From Clostridia bacterium (GTDB lineage Bacteria > Bacillota > Clostridia > Oscillospirales > QAKW01): a stretch of 64,000 bases of DNA. The position numbers were made by a program, and so were the translations under genes. The DNA lies in the NCBI GenBank assembly GCA_017464525.1, contig JAFTZM010000033.1:1-64000 (forward strand), given 5' to 3'. The notes beneath the pieces are model-generated. The model saw only the letters and a program-made list of their open reading frames with translations. It was not told where the DNA came from and searched no databases. Shown in pieces: positions 50,825 through 62,399 of this stretch; position 1 is the first letter of the stretch; each line of letters starts with the position of its first letter.

Positions 50825-51447
50825 AACTGATCAGCCTTGAAGTTGGTGTTATGCACAGCAATAATTATATTGTAGTAAACGAAGCGTGCGATAAGGGGGT
50901 TTTGATCGATTGCAGCGGTGATGGAAGTGAAGTTGTACTTGCCGCTCAACAAGCGGGGATCACCATCTCTGCAATCATCCTTACCCACGGGCATTCCGAC
51001 CATATCGAAGGGATCGACAAGGTGGTTCAGGCATTTGCCTGTCCGGTCTATATTCATTCCCTTGATCTTGGCTTTTTGGATCGCCCGGAGTATAATCTTT
51101 CGACACAGCTGTATGGGAAACCTTTAACAGTTGAAGCAAGGGCGATTGCTGTGAGTGACGGCGATGTGATCGAAGAGGCCGGCTTGGCGTTTGAAGTGAT
51201 CCATACCCCGGGTCATACGCAGGGAAGCATTTGTTTACTCTGCGATAAAATTTTGTTTACTGGGGACACTTTGTTTCGAAATTCCATTGGGAACGACTTT
51301 CCTCCCTTTGGTAATATCAATACAGAGATCGAATCGATTCAAAGTTGTTTGTTTACCCTTAAAAAAGACTATGCTTGCTACCCCGGCCATGGGGAACCGA
51401 CAGAATTGTTTTACGAAATGAAGAATAATATGTATTGCAGGATCTGA
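50821..51447 (+). CDS. MBL-fold metallo-hydrolase, glyoxalase II-like
   Basis: A 208-residue metallo-beta-lactamase-fold hydrolase. Zinc motif THxHxDH is in ILTHGHSDHIEGI, with further ligands in HTPGHTQGSICLL, FTGDTLF and the C-terminal YPGHGEPT. The group includes hydroxyacylglutathione hydrolase-like enzymes (YqgX type), which act on thioesters, though clostridia often lack glutathione. The relA-dtd-MBL-hemZ order is conserved in clostridia. Substrate unknown. Confidence 0.9.
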   Translation: MKLISLEVGVMHSNNYIVVNEACDKGVLIDCSGDGSEVVLAAQQAGITISAIILTHGHSDHIEGIDKVVQAFACPVYIHSLDLGFLDRPEYNLSTQLYGKPLTVEARAIAVSDGDVIEEAGLAFEVIHTPGHTQGSICLLCDKILFTGDTLFRNSIGNDFPPFGNINTEIESIQSCLFTLKKDYACYPGHGEPTELFYEMKNNMYCRI

Positions 51448-51448
51448 T

Positions 51449-52903
51449 ATGGAAATCAAAATCATCGGACATGAATTTGAATATGATGTAACCGGTATGT
51501 CTCTCCTCTTTTTTCCGGGGGAATCGGTTGTTTTTTCTAAAAGGCCTAAGGGAGAAGACTGGCTTTCGTCACGGGTGGTGAATGGAAAGAACGGACTTTC
51601 TGCAAAAGCAACCTTCCGCTATCGAGGGAGGGTTTTGGAGAGTGAAAAAGCGATCCGTAAACTTCAACGGGAGGACTTGCTGGTGGCGGTGAAATACACC
51701 ATTTATCAGGTGTTTCACCGTGCTACGGGTATCACGCCTCCCTGGGGGATATTAACAGGGATCAAGCCTACCGGGATTTACCGTCGCTTGCTGGATGAAA
51801 AGGGTCCGGGAGAAACAAGGCGTTATCTTTTAGAGGAATACTGTATGCAGCCGGAGAAGATCCCGCTGCTTCATCAGATATGTAAGGTGATGGAAACCGT
51901 TAAGACAGATAGCAGCAAGGAAGCCAGTCTTTATGTTGCAATTCCATTCTGCCCATCCAGATGTACATACTGTTCTTTTATCAGTGTTGCTGCAGAAAAA
52001 AGCAACCATCTAATTGAACAGTATTTGAAATGTCTGGAAGAGGAAATTAAAGAAAAGTGCGCAGTTATTCAAAGACATAACCTTGCTGTAAGATCTGTCT
52101 ATGTTGGGGGTGGGACCCCTGGTATTTTGAACTGTGCGCAGATGGAACGGTTGCTTTCAGTGGTGCAAAGCTGTGCCGGGAATGATTTGGCGGAGTTTAC
52201 CTATGAACTTGGCCGCCCGGATACTGTGACCAAAGAAAAGCTTCTTTTGCTGAAGCAAATGGGCGTAACGAGGATCTGCATTAATACACAGACAACCAAT
52301 GATGATGTTTTATCTGCTGTTGGACGAAAACACACCAGAGCACAATACTTTGACGCAATTTCTTTAACCAAAAGTTTGAATTTCAACAGCATTAATACTG
52401 ATCTTATCGCTGGACTTCCGGGAGAGGATGAGAACTCTTTTGCCAATTCTTTAGAGGATGTTTTGGCGGCAGGGGCCGATAACGTCACCATCCATACTCT
52501 TGCGATAAAGCGTTCTTCTCGCTTGCATGACACCGGGGAATACTTTGATCCGGCCAACGATCATGTCCAGCGTATGCTTGATCGTGCCTACAAACGGCTA
52601 TTAGAGTCCGGATTTGTGCCCTACTATATTTATAGGCAGAAAAATACAGTCTCTAATGGTGAAAACATCGGCTTTGCCCGTCCTGAAACGATTGGATTAT
52701 ATAATTTGTATATGATGGAAGATCTTCATACAGTGGCTGCCTGCGGGGCCGGAGCATCTTCTAAGATCATTTCGGGGAAAGATGGACGGATCGAACGGGT
52801 GATCAATATGAAATATCCCTATGAATATATCAATGAAAATGAAAGGATTCAAAAAAACACCCTTCTTTTGGATCAAAAACTTAGCCAAAGCATTGAAACT
52901 TGA
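51449..52903 (+). CDS. hemZ: coproporphyrinogen III dehydrogenase-like radical SAM protein HemZ
   Basis: A 484-residue HemN-related radical SAM protein. The Fe-S cluster motif CxxxCxxC is in AIPFCPSRCTYCSFISV, followed by VYVGGGTPGILN and TYELGRPDTVTKEKL. The N-terminal 150 residues are the HemZ-specific extension (HRATGITPPWGILTGIKPTG). HemN enzymes oxidatively decarboxylate coproporphyrinogen III; HemZ proteins are common in anaerobes and are often kept without a full haem pathway. No other haem gene is in the window. Confidence 0.93.
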   Translation: MEIKIIGHEFEYDVTGMSLLFFPGESVVFSKRPKGEDWLSSRVVNGKNGLSAKATFRYRGRVLESEKAIRKLQREDLLVAVKYTIYQVFHRATGITPPWGILTGIKPTGIYRRLLDEKGPGETRRYLLEEYCMQPEKIPLLHQICKVMETVKTDSSKEASLYVAIPFCPSRCTYCSFISVAAEKSNHLIEQYLKCLEEEIKEKCAVIQRHNLAVRSVYVGGGTPGILNCAQMERLLSVVQSCAGNDLAEFTYELGRPDTVTKEKLLLLKQMGVTRICINTQTTNDDVLSAVGRKHTRAQYFDAISLTKSLNFNSINTDLIAGLPGEDENSFANSLEDVLAAGADNVTIHTLAIKRSSRLHDTGEYFDPANDHVQRMLDRAYKRLLESGFVPYYIYRQKNTVSNGENIGFARPETIGLYNLYMMEDLHTVAACGAGASSKIISGKDGRIERVINMKYPYEYINENERIQKNTLLLDQKLSQSIET

Positions 52904-56644
<3,741 letters not shown>

Positions 56645-56645
<1 letters not shown>

Positions 56646-56683
56646 GAGGCGGATATAAAACTTCCGCCTCTCCTAAAATTTTG
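56645..56683 (+). terminator. terminator after ligA-gatB
   Basis: A 9-bp stem (AGAGGCGGA at 56645-56653, TCCGCCTCT at 56663-56671) with a 9-base loop and a T-containing tail (AAAATTTTG). It separates the ligA-gatB unit from the rpmG promoter. Confidence 0.8.
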
Positions 56684-56694
56684 CAAAAAAATCC

Positions 56695-56723
56695 TTGACT
56701 ATTATAAATTCATGTGCTATAAT
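56695..56723 (+). promoter_or_regulatory. SigA promoter of rpmG-secE-nusG-rplK-rplA
   Basis: TTGACT at 56695-56700, a 17-base spacer and TATAAT at 56718-56723. Confidence 0.88.
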
Positions 56724-56812
56724 ACTAACTACCTGCCAGAGGGCTTATTTTTTTGTGCAAAAATTTCCCCTCCAATTTAATGCAGGGAGGCCAAAAACAG
56801 GAGGTGCCGCAA

Positions 56813-56962
56813 ATGAGAGTCAAGATTACGCTGGCTTGCACGGAGTGCAAACAAAGAAATTACGACACAATGAAAAACAAGAAAAACGATCCCGACAGAC
56901 TGGAAATGAACAAGTACTGCAAGTTCTGCAAGAAGCATACCTTGCACAGAGAGACCAAGTAA
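56813..56962 (+). CDS. rpmG: 50S ribosomal protein bL33
   Basis: A 49-residue ribosomal protein of the zinc-binding (C+) type: two CxxC knuckles in [10 protein letters not shown] and YCKFCKKHT. The ATG at 56813 follows a GGAGGTG site at 56800-56806; the frame is open further upstream, but that part lies over the promoter leader and has no site. It is the first gene of the transcript that continues with secE and nusG, as in most Firmicutes. Confidence 0.95.
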   Translation: MRVKITLACTECKQRNYDTMKNKKNDPDRLEMNKYCKFCKKHTLHRETK

Positions 56963-56992
56963 GTTTCCAATTAAGAAAGAGAGGACGCAATC

Positions 56993-57232
56993 ATGGCAGA
57001 AAGCGCTAATAAGAAAAAGTCCATCTTTTCCAGAATCGGTAACTGGTTCCGTGAGGTTCGCATTGAGATGACCAAGAGAATTATCTGGCCTTCTTTCAAG
57101 CAGGTTCTCAATAATTCTATTGTCGTTATCGTTTGCGTTGCTGTTGTCGGAGTATTTATTTGGATCTTCGACTTGCTTTTCTTCACCGGAATTCAGAACC
57201 TGACCAACTGGTTGGGTGGCTTGTTAGGCTAA
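56993..57232 (+). CDS. secE: preprotein translocase subunit SecE
   Basis: A 79-residue essential part of the SecYEG channel. The conserved cytoplasmic amphipathic helix (NWFREVRIEMTKRIIWPSFK) precedes a single membrane helix (VVIVCVAVVGVFIWIFDLLF). It belongs to the single-helix SecE type. GAGAGGA ribosome-binding site; next to nusG as usual. Confidence 0.95.
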   Translation: MAESANKKKSIFSRIGNWFREVRIEMTKRIIWPSFKQVLNNSIVVIVCVAVVGVFIWIFDLLFFTGIQNLTNWLGGLLG

Positions 57233-57261
57233 GTTAATTTAGGAAAGGAGCAGATTGATTT

Positions 57262-57783
57262 ATGGCTGAAAAGGCAAAGTGGTATGCGATCCATACCTAT
57301 TCTGCATACGAGAATAAGGTTGCAACAAATCTGCGTACCATTATTGAAAACCGTAAATTAGAAGAGGTCATTCAGGATATTTCTGTTCCTACCGAAACCG
57401 TTGTTGAAACGACCGAAAAGGGTCAGAAGGAATACGAACGCAAAGTTTTCCCCGGTTATGTGCTGGTGAAGATGATTTTGACCGATGAGACTTGGTATAT
57501 CGTCCGGAATATCCAGGGCGTTACCGGTTTTGTGGGCTCTACATCGGAGCCTTTACCGCTTACCGATGCTGAGATCGAAAAGCTCGGCGTTGAAAAGCGG
57601 GTGGTTCATACTGATTACAAGAAGGGTGATTCTGTACGCTTCGTAGCTTCCAACATGAGCGGTTTTGTCGGCGTGGTGGACGAGGTTTATCCCGAGTCTT
57701 CCAAGTTGAAGGTGGTTGTTTCCATGTTCGGCCGTGAAACTTCTGTAGAAGTTTCCTTCGAGCAGGTAGCACCCGTAGATTAA
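57262..57783 (+). CDS. nusG: transcription termination/antitermination protein NusG
   Basis: A 173-residue NusG that binds RNA polymerase and coordinates pausing, Rho action and translation coupling. The NGN domain (KWYAIHTYSAYENKVATNL, FPGYVLVKMILTDETWYIV, NIQGVTGFVGS) is followed by a KOW domain (DSVRFVASNMSGFVGVVDEV). It leads directly into rplK via a 99-base structured leader. Confidence 0.97.
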   Translation: MAEKAKWYAIHTYSAYENKVATNLRTIIENRKLEEVIQDISVPTETVVETTEKGQKEYERKVFPGYVLVKMILTDETWYIVRNIQGVTGFVGSTSEPLPLTDAEIEKLGVEKRVVHTDYKKGDSVRFVASNMSGFVGVVDEVYPESSKLKVVVSMFGRETSVEVSFEQVAPVD

Positions 57784-57792
57784 GGCTGAATC

Positions 57793-57858
57793 GCACATAT
57801 GTGCGTTTTCGCAAGTGGGAGGAGAGTACTTTTTAATCTTTCCGCTATATTACCACAT
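57793..57858 (+). promoter_or_regulatory. structured leader before rplK, L1-binding-site-like element (copy 1)
   Basis: A CGCACATATGTGCG palindrome (57792-57805) is followed by GTGGGAGGA (57815-57823) and, after an AT-rich stretch, TTCCGC...ACCAC (to 57856). GTGG can pair with CCAC. The same GTGGGAGGA ... TTCCG ... ACCAC pattern recurs before rplA. Ribosomal protein L1 is known to repress the L11-L1 operon by binding an mRNA element that resembles its 23S rRNA site, and GTGGGAGG is the recognisable part. Confidence 0.5.
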
Positions 57859-57882
57859 TGAAACACGAGGGAGGTGTTTAAA

Positions 57883-58308
57883 ATGGCTCAAAAAGTAACA
57901 GGGTTCATTAAACTTCAGATTCCGGCAGGTAAGGCAACTCCGGCACCCCCGGTTGGCCCCGCACTGGGTCAGCATGGTGTCAACATCATGGCTTTTGCTA
58001 AGGAATTCAACGAAAGAACAAAGAATGACATCGGGTATATTATCCCGGTTGTAATCACTGTTTATGCTGATCATTCTTTCACTTTTGTTACCAAAACTCC
58101 GCCTGCTGCAGTCCTGATCAAGAAGGCAGCTGGCATCGAGAGTGGCTCCGGCGTCCCCAATAAGACCAAGGTTGCTTCTCTTACCAAGGAGCAGGTCAAA
58201 AAGATCGCCGAGCAGAAGATGCCCGACCTGAATGCAGTTGATATTGAGGCTGCCATGAGCATGATCGCAGGTACTGCGAGAAGCATGGGCGTTACCGTTG
58301 AAGAGTAA
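57883..58308 (+). CDS. rplK: 50S ribosomal protein uL11
   Basis: A 141-residue ribosomal protein at the base of the L7/L12 stalk that binds the GTPase-associated centre of 23S rRNA. Signature: [20 protein letters not shown] and [13 protein letters not shown] near the start; the C-terminal RNA-binding domain ends [17 protein letters not shown]. The GGGAGGTG site at 57870-57877 marks the ATG at 57883; the upstream ATG at 57874 overlaps it. Confidence 0.97.
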   Translation: MAQKVTGFIKLQIPAGKATPAPPVGPALGQHGVNIMAFAKEFNERTKNDIGYIIPVVITVYADHSFTFVTKTPPAAVLIKKAAGIESGSGVPNKTKVASLTKEQVKKIAEQKMPDLNAVDIEAAMSMIAGTARSMGVTVEE

Positions 58309-58320
58309 CCCCCGAAAATC

Positions 58321-58348
58321 TGTGGGAGGAAAATTCCGTAATACCACA
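58321..58348 (+). promoter_or_regulatory. L1-binding-site-like element before rplA (copy 2)
   Basis: TGTGG (58321-58325) pairs with CCACA (58344-58348), enclosing GAGGAAAATTCC, whose GGAA/TTCC can form an inner stem with an asymmetric internal loop. This two-stem shape with the GTGGGAGG sequence mimics the L1 site on 23S rRNA. It ends 3 bases before the GGAGGATT ribosome-binding site of rplA, so L1 binding would block initiation. Confidence 0.6.
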
Positions 58349-58364
58349 AAGGAGGATTAATTAG

Positions 58365-59057
58365 GTGAAAAGAGGAAAGTCTTATATTGAAAGCACCAAG
58401 CTGATCGACTCTACTAAACTGTATGAAGTTGAAGAGGCTATGGAGGCTGTTACCAAGGCTGCACGTGCTAAATTCGACGAAACTGTTGAAGTTCATGTAA
58501 AGCTTGGTGTTGATTCCCGTCATGCAGATCAGCAGGTTCGTGGTGCAGTCGTACTGCCCCATGGTACCGGTAAAACCACCCGTGTTCTGGTTTTTGCAAA
58601 GAATGCAAAGGCCGAAGAGGCACAGGCTGCCGGCGCTGATTTTGTTGGTGGCGAAGAACTCATTCCTAAGATTCAGAATGAGAACTGGTTTGAGTATGAT
58701 GTAGTAGTTGCTACCCCTGATATGATGGGTGTTGTTGGCCGTCTGGGTCGTGTGCTCGGTCCTAAGGGTTTGATGCCGAATCCCAAGGCCGGTACTGTAA
58801 CCATGGATGTTGCTAAGGCAATTGCTGAAATCAAAGCCGGTAAGATCGAGTATCGTTTGGATAAGACCAATATTATCCATTGCCCAGTCGGTAAGGTTTC
58901 CTTTGGTAAGGAAAAGTTGACTGAGAACTTTAACACTCTGATGGGCGCTATCATCAAGGCTCGTCCTTCAGCTGCTAAGGGTCAATATGTAAGAAGCTGT
59001 GTTGTGGCTTCTACCATGGGCCCTGGTGTTAAGATCAACCAGTCTAAGTTTATGTAA
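58365..59057 (+). CDS. rplA: 50S ribosomal protein uL1
   Basis: The 230-residue L1 stalk protein, which also represses its own operon. Signatures: [20 protein letters not shown], then [60 protein letters not shown], and a C-terminal [20 protein letters not shown]. It begins with GTG, preceded by GGAGGATT. No terminator with a T-run follows directly; the rplJ promoter starts 9 bases later. Confidence 0.97.
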   Translation: MKRGKSYIESTKLIDSTKLYEVEEAMEAVTKAARAKFDETVEVHVKLGVDSRHADQQVRGAVVLPHGTGKTTRVLVFAKNAKAEEAQAAGADFVGGEELIPKIQNENWFEYDVVVATPDMMGVVGRLGRVLGPKGLMPNPKAGTVTMDVAKAIAEIKAGKIEYRLDKTNIIHCPVGKVSFGKEKLTENFNTLMGAIIKARPSAAKGQYVRSCVVASTMGPGVKINQSKFM

Positions 59058-59065
59058 AAAATGTC

Positions 59066-59094
59066 TTGACAATGATACTTCTTTGTGGTATCAT
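59066..59094 (+). promoter_or_regulatory. SigA promoter of rplJ-rplL with overlapping inverted repeat
   Basis: Consensus TTGACA at 59066-59071, 17-base spacer, TATCAT at 59089-59094. The stretch AATGATAC (59070-59077) and GTATCATT (59087-59094 region) form an inverted repeat that, with neighbouring bases, extends to 12 of 13 pairs and covers both promoter elements. It could be an operator or a weak terminator-like hairpin for the rplA transcript. Confidence 0.8.
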
Positions 59095-59104
59095 TGTTAA
59101 GTCA

Positions 59105-59227
59105 AAAAATTGCTTCGCAGACAGCTGGTGCCATTTTGGCTTAATATCCCGCCGAGGAGTGCTTTTTAATCTTAGGATTTCTATGCTCCCAAGCGTGTTT
59201 TGCGTGTTTGGGAGTATTTTTTTGAAA
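59105..59227 (+). promoter_or_regulatory. L10 leader (ribosomal protein uL10-L12 binding) with attenuator
   Basis: The leader carries the conserved L10-leader pattern: CAGACAGCTGGTGCC (59118-59132) and CTTAATATCCCGCCGAGGAG (59140-59159), the kink-turn-type site bound by the L10-(L12)4 complex. Further on, CTCCCAAGCG (59186-59195) and a matching GTTTGGGAG (59205-59213) form a hairpin followed by TATTTTTTT, a terminator-type attenuator. Excess L10-L12 is known to lower rplJL expression through such leaders. Confidence 0.85.
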
Positions 59228-59249
59228 TTTTAATGGAGGTAATCAATTC

Positions 59250-59765
59250 ATGGCAAATGATAAGATCATTGCTCAGAAACAAGCGATCGTTGCCGAGCTG
59301 AAGGATAAGCTTCAGAATGCTGTGACCGGTGTATTAGTAGATTACAGTGGTATTAACGTAGCTGACGATACTGCTCTTCGTGCAAAGCTGAGAGAAGCAG
59401 GCGTTGAATACGGCGTTGTAAAGAATACTTTGACCCGTTTTGCTGCTAAGGAAGTTGGTCTGGAAGAACTGTCGGATGTACTGAACGGCAATACTGCACT
59501 GGCTGTTTCTAATGATGACGTTGTTGCTCCTGCCAAGGTTCTCTATGAGTTTGGTAAAGAGCATGAATACTTCACCATCAAAGGCGGCTTTGTGGAAGGC
59601 AAGGTTGTTTCTGTTGCAGAACTGGAAAAGCTGGCTACTATGCCCAGCAAAGAAGGTCTGCTCTGCATGCTGCTCTATGCTCTTAACGGTAATGTTTCCG
59701 GCTTGGCTCGTGCTCTGCAGGCAGTTGTCGATCAGAAGAACGACGGCGAAGAAGCTACTGCTTAA
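59250..59765 (+). CDS. rplJ: 50S ribosomal protein uL10
   Basis: A 171-residue stalk base protein that holds L7/L12 dimers on its C-terminal helix. Recognisable segments: KQAIVAELKDKLQNAVTGVL, VDYSGINVADDTALRAKLRE, YGVVKNTLTRFAAKEVG and LARALQAVVDQKND at the L12-binding end. TGGAGG site upstream of the ATG. Confidence 0.96.
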   Translation: MANDKIIAQKQAIVAELKDKLQNAVTGVLVDYSGINVADDTALRAKLREAGVEYGVVKNTLTRFAAKEVGLEELSDVLNGNTALAVSNDDVVAPAKVLYEFGKEHEYFTIKGGFVEGKVVSVAELEKLATMPSKEGLLCMLLYALNGNVSGLARALQAVVDQKNDGEEATA

Positions 59766-59799
59766 CTTTTAATTTAATTTTATTTGGAGGATTAAAGAA

Positions 59800-60171
59800 A
59801 TGGCTGATATTAAGAATATCGTAGAAGAAATCAAAACCCTGACTGTTATGGAACTGGCTGATCTGGTTCATGCTATTGAAGAGGAGTTCGGTGTATCTGC
59901 TGCTGCTCCCGTTGCTGTTGCTGCTGCTCCCGGTGCCGGTGCTGCAGCTGAAGCTGAAAAGACTGAGTTCGATGTAATCCTGGCTAGTGCTGGTGCTTCC
60001 AAGATCAACGTTATCAAGGTTGTTAAGGAAATCACTGGTCTGGGTCTGAAAGAGGCTAAGGACCTGGTTGACAATGCTCCTAAGGCCATCAAGGAAGGCG
60101 CTTCCAAGGATGAGGCTGAGGAAATTAAGAATAAGCTGACTGAAGCCGGCGCTACTGTTGAGCTGAAGTAA
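59800..60171 (+). CDS. rplL: 50S ribosomal protein bL12
   Basis: The 123-residue L7/L12 stalk protein that recruits translation factors. N-terminal dimerisation domain ([20 protein letters not shown]), an Ala/Pro/Gly hinge ([20 protein letters not shown]) and the C-terminal domain ([40 protein letters not shown]). A strong terminator follows at once, and the next gene is not rpoB. Confidence 0.97.
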   Translation: MADIKNIVEEIKTLTVMELADLVHAIEEEFGVSAAAPVAVAAAPGAGAAAEAEKTEFDVILASAGASKINVIKVVKEITGLGLKEAKDLVDNAPKAIKEGASKDEAEEIKNKLTEAGATVELK

Positions 60172-60184
60172 TTAAAGCTGATTT

Positions 60185-60217
60185 GCCCCGGTCGGTATAC
60201 CGACCGGGGCTTATTTT
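60185..60217 (+). terminator. terminator after rplL
   Basis: A 13-bp GC-rich palindromic stem (GCCCCGGTCGGTA at 60185-60197, TACCGACCGGGGC at 60198-60210) followed by TTATTTTAT. Confidence 0.9.
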
Positions 60218-60237
60218 ATATGAAAGAGGTTCATGCG

Positions 60238-61197
60238 ATGCTTTTTTCCCCGTGTGGATTGATTGGTCTTGCGCCAATGGCCGGACCCGGTGATAGCGGC
60301 TTTCGAAAAATTTGCCGTGAATGGGGGGCAGACTATACTGTTACAGAAATGATCAGTGCAAAAGCAGTTCGTTTTGGTTCTGAAAAAACGATTTCTTTGG
60401 CACGTTATTCAATGGAAGAAACCCCAATTTTAATTCAATTATTTGGCAGAGAGCCTGAATCTATGGAATATGCAGCTGAGTTTATTTCAAATCAATTTGA
60501 TCCTGCCGGTATTGATTTGAATATGGGCTGCCCGGCACCGAAGATTTTTAACAATGGCGATGGCAGTGCTTTACTGAAAGAACCAAAACTTGCCGCTGAA
60601 TTAGTACGTTCTGCCGTGAAGGGGAGTTGTGTTCCTGTAAGTGTAAAAATGAGAATTGGCATTGATAAGCCGGATGATTCCTTGACTGACTTTGCGCGTA
60701 TGATCCAAGATGCCGGCGCTTCCTTTATTACAATTCATGGGCGTACAAGAGAACAATTTTATGCTGGACAGGCTGATTATGATATGATACGCCGTATTAA
60801 ACAGGCAGTTTCAATTCCTGTGATTGCAAATGGAGATGTGGTGGATGGTCCCTCAGCAAAAAGAATACTGGATTTAACCGGTGCCGATGGAATAATGCTG
60901 GCGCGTGGTGCATTGGGCTCTCCTGATGTTTTTAAACGGATCAAACAGTATTTAGATTGCGGTGAACAAACATCCATTTCCCTCGAGGAGCGCTTTGAAG
61001 TATGCTTGAAACAATTGCAGTATACGATAGAAGATAAAGGGGAAGAAAAGGCCTGTATTGAATTCCGCAAGCATATGCTATGGTATTTAAAAGGAGTTAT
61101 CGGTGCCTCGTCATATAAAGTTGCGGCAGGCCGGATTGCTTCATATAATGATTGTAAAAACTTAATTGACCAGATACTTTTATCTCAAAAACATTAA
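60238..61197 (+). CDS. dus: tRNA-dihydrouridine synthase
   Basis: A 319-residue FMN-dependent enzyme that reduces uridines in the tRNA D-loop. TIM-barrel motifs: GLAPMAGPGDSGFRKICREW, ILIQLFGREPESMEYAAEFI, the catalytic Cys in GIDLNMGCPAPKIFNNGDGS, VSVKMRIGID, FITIHGRTREQFYAG and VIANGDVVDGPSAKRILDLT. The AAAGAGG site at 60222-60228 fits the ATG at 60238 better than the ATG at 60220, which adjoins the terminator tail. It stands where rpoB is found in most Firmicutes. Subfamily (DusB-like) not certain. Confidence 0.93.
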   Translation: MLFSPCGLIGLAPMAGPGDSGFRKICREWGADYTVTEMISAKAVRFGSEKTISLARYSMEETPILIQLFGREPESMEYAAEFISNQFDPAGIDLNMGCPAPKIFNNGDGSALLKEPKLAAELVRSAVKGSCVPVSVKMRIGIDKPDDSLTDFARMIQDAGASFITIHGRTREQFYAGQADYDMIRRIKQAVSIPVIANGDVVDGPSAKRILDLTGADGIMLARGALGSPDVFKRIKQYLDCGEQTSISLEERFEVCLKQLQYTIEDKGEEKACIEFRKHMLWYLKGVIGASSYKVAAGRIASYNDCKNLIDQILLSQKH

Positions 61198-61228
61198 AAC
61201 CGCTTTTGGATCCAAAAGCGGTTTTAAT
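61196..61228. terminator. bidirectional terminator between dus and serA
   Basis: A perfect 15-bp palindrome (AAAACCGCTTTTGGA at 61196-61210, TCCAAAAGCGGTTTT at 61211-61225) with A/T runs on both sides, serving both convergent genes. Confidence 0.92.
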
Positions 61229-61242
61229 GTTTTTATGAATGG

Positions 61243-62397
61243 TTATCGAATGCAACGTACACGCAGTACACCGTCTACAGCAGCTAATGCATCAATAACA
61301 CGATCGCCGATATCTTCGTTACAATCGATCAGTGTATATGCATAGTCGCCCTTAGATTTGTTGAGAAGATTCTCAATGTTTACACCAACTGCAGAAACGA
61401 TAGCGGAGAGAGCAGAAAGCATATTGGGAATATTGCGGTGACAAATACAAATTCGCAGTGCGGAATTGAAGGGAGTGGAAACGTTGGGATAGTTTACGGA
61501 ATTGGTAATATTGCCGTTCTCCAGATAATCACGTAATTCCTTTACCGCCATGACGGCACAGTTGTCCTCACTCTCGGGGGTAGAAGCGCCCAAATGGGGA
61601 ATGGGGATAGCATTTTTCATGGTCAGGGTCTTGGTATTGGGGAAATCGGTGACATATTTGGCTACCTTACCGGATTCCAGTGCGGCAGAAATATCATCGT
61701 CGTTGACCAGATCTGCACGGGAAAGATTTAAAATACGAACGCCATCCTTCATAAGTGCAATGGAATCCTTGTTGATACAATGCTTTGTCTCAGCGGTTAA
61801 AGGTGCGTGCAGACAAATATAGTCGCAGGTTGTGAAAACATCGTTGATGTCAGCGGCCTTGCTTACATGATGATTCAGGTTCCAGGCGGATTGAAGAGAA
61901 ATATACGGATCATATCCATATACCTCCATGCCTAAATGTTGCGCTGCATTGGCAACCTGCACACCGATGGCACCTAAACCGATGATACCCAGCTTTTTGC
62001 CCATAATTTCAGGCCCTACAAACTGAGACTTGCCTTTTTCCACCTGCTTTGCAACATCGTCGCCGGTAAGAGTCTTGGCCCATTCAACACCACCGATAAT
62101 ATCTCTGGAAGCTAATAAAAGAGCAGAGATGGCTAATTCCTTAACGGCGTTGGCGTTGGCACCGGGAGTGTTGAAAACAACGATTCCTTTTTCAGCACAG
62201 GCATCCAGAGGAATGTTATTTACGCCAGCACCGGCACGTGCAACAGCCTGCAGGGAGGCGGGGAGTTCCATATCGTGGAGAGAAGCGCTGCGAACTAAAA
62301 TACCGTCGGGAGCATCGCAAGTGTCGCAGATTTCGTATTTTTGATCAAAGCCATCAAGGCCGATCTTTGCGATTTTATTCAGGGTTTGGATTTTCAT
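61243..62397 (-). CDS. serA: D-3-phosphoglycerate dehydrogenase
   Basis: First enzyme of serine synthesis, oxidising 3-phosphoglycerate with NAD+. The 384-residue protein has substrate-domain parts (RAGAGVNNIPLDACAEKGIV, NTPGANANAVKELAISALLL), the NAD-binding GLGAIGVQVANAAQHLG, catalytic Arg in NLSRADLVND and His in IPHLGASTPESEDN, and a C-terminal ACT domain (from about 305) that may sense serine. It is translated right after serC (2-base gap), so both are made together. Confidence 0.95.
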   Translation of the reverse strand: MKIQTLNKIAKIGLDGFDQKYEICDTCDAPDGILVRSASLHDMELPASLQAVARAGAGVNNIPLDACAEKGIVVFNTPGANANAVKELAISALLLASRDIIGGVEWAKTLTGDDVAKQVEKGKSQFVGPEIMGKKLGIIGLGAIGVQVANAAQHLGMEVYGYDPYISLQSAWNLNHHVSKAADINDVFTTCDYICLHAPLTAETKHCINKDSIALMKDGVRILNLSRADLVNDDDISAALESGKVAKYVTDFPNTKTLTMKNAIPIPHLGASTPESEDNCAVMAVKELRDYLENGNITNSVNYPNVSTPFNSALRICICHRNIPNMLSALSAIVSAVGVNIENLLNKSKGDYAYTLIDCNEDIGDRVIDALAAVDGVLRVRCIR

Positions 62398-62399
62398 GA

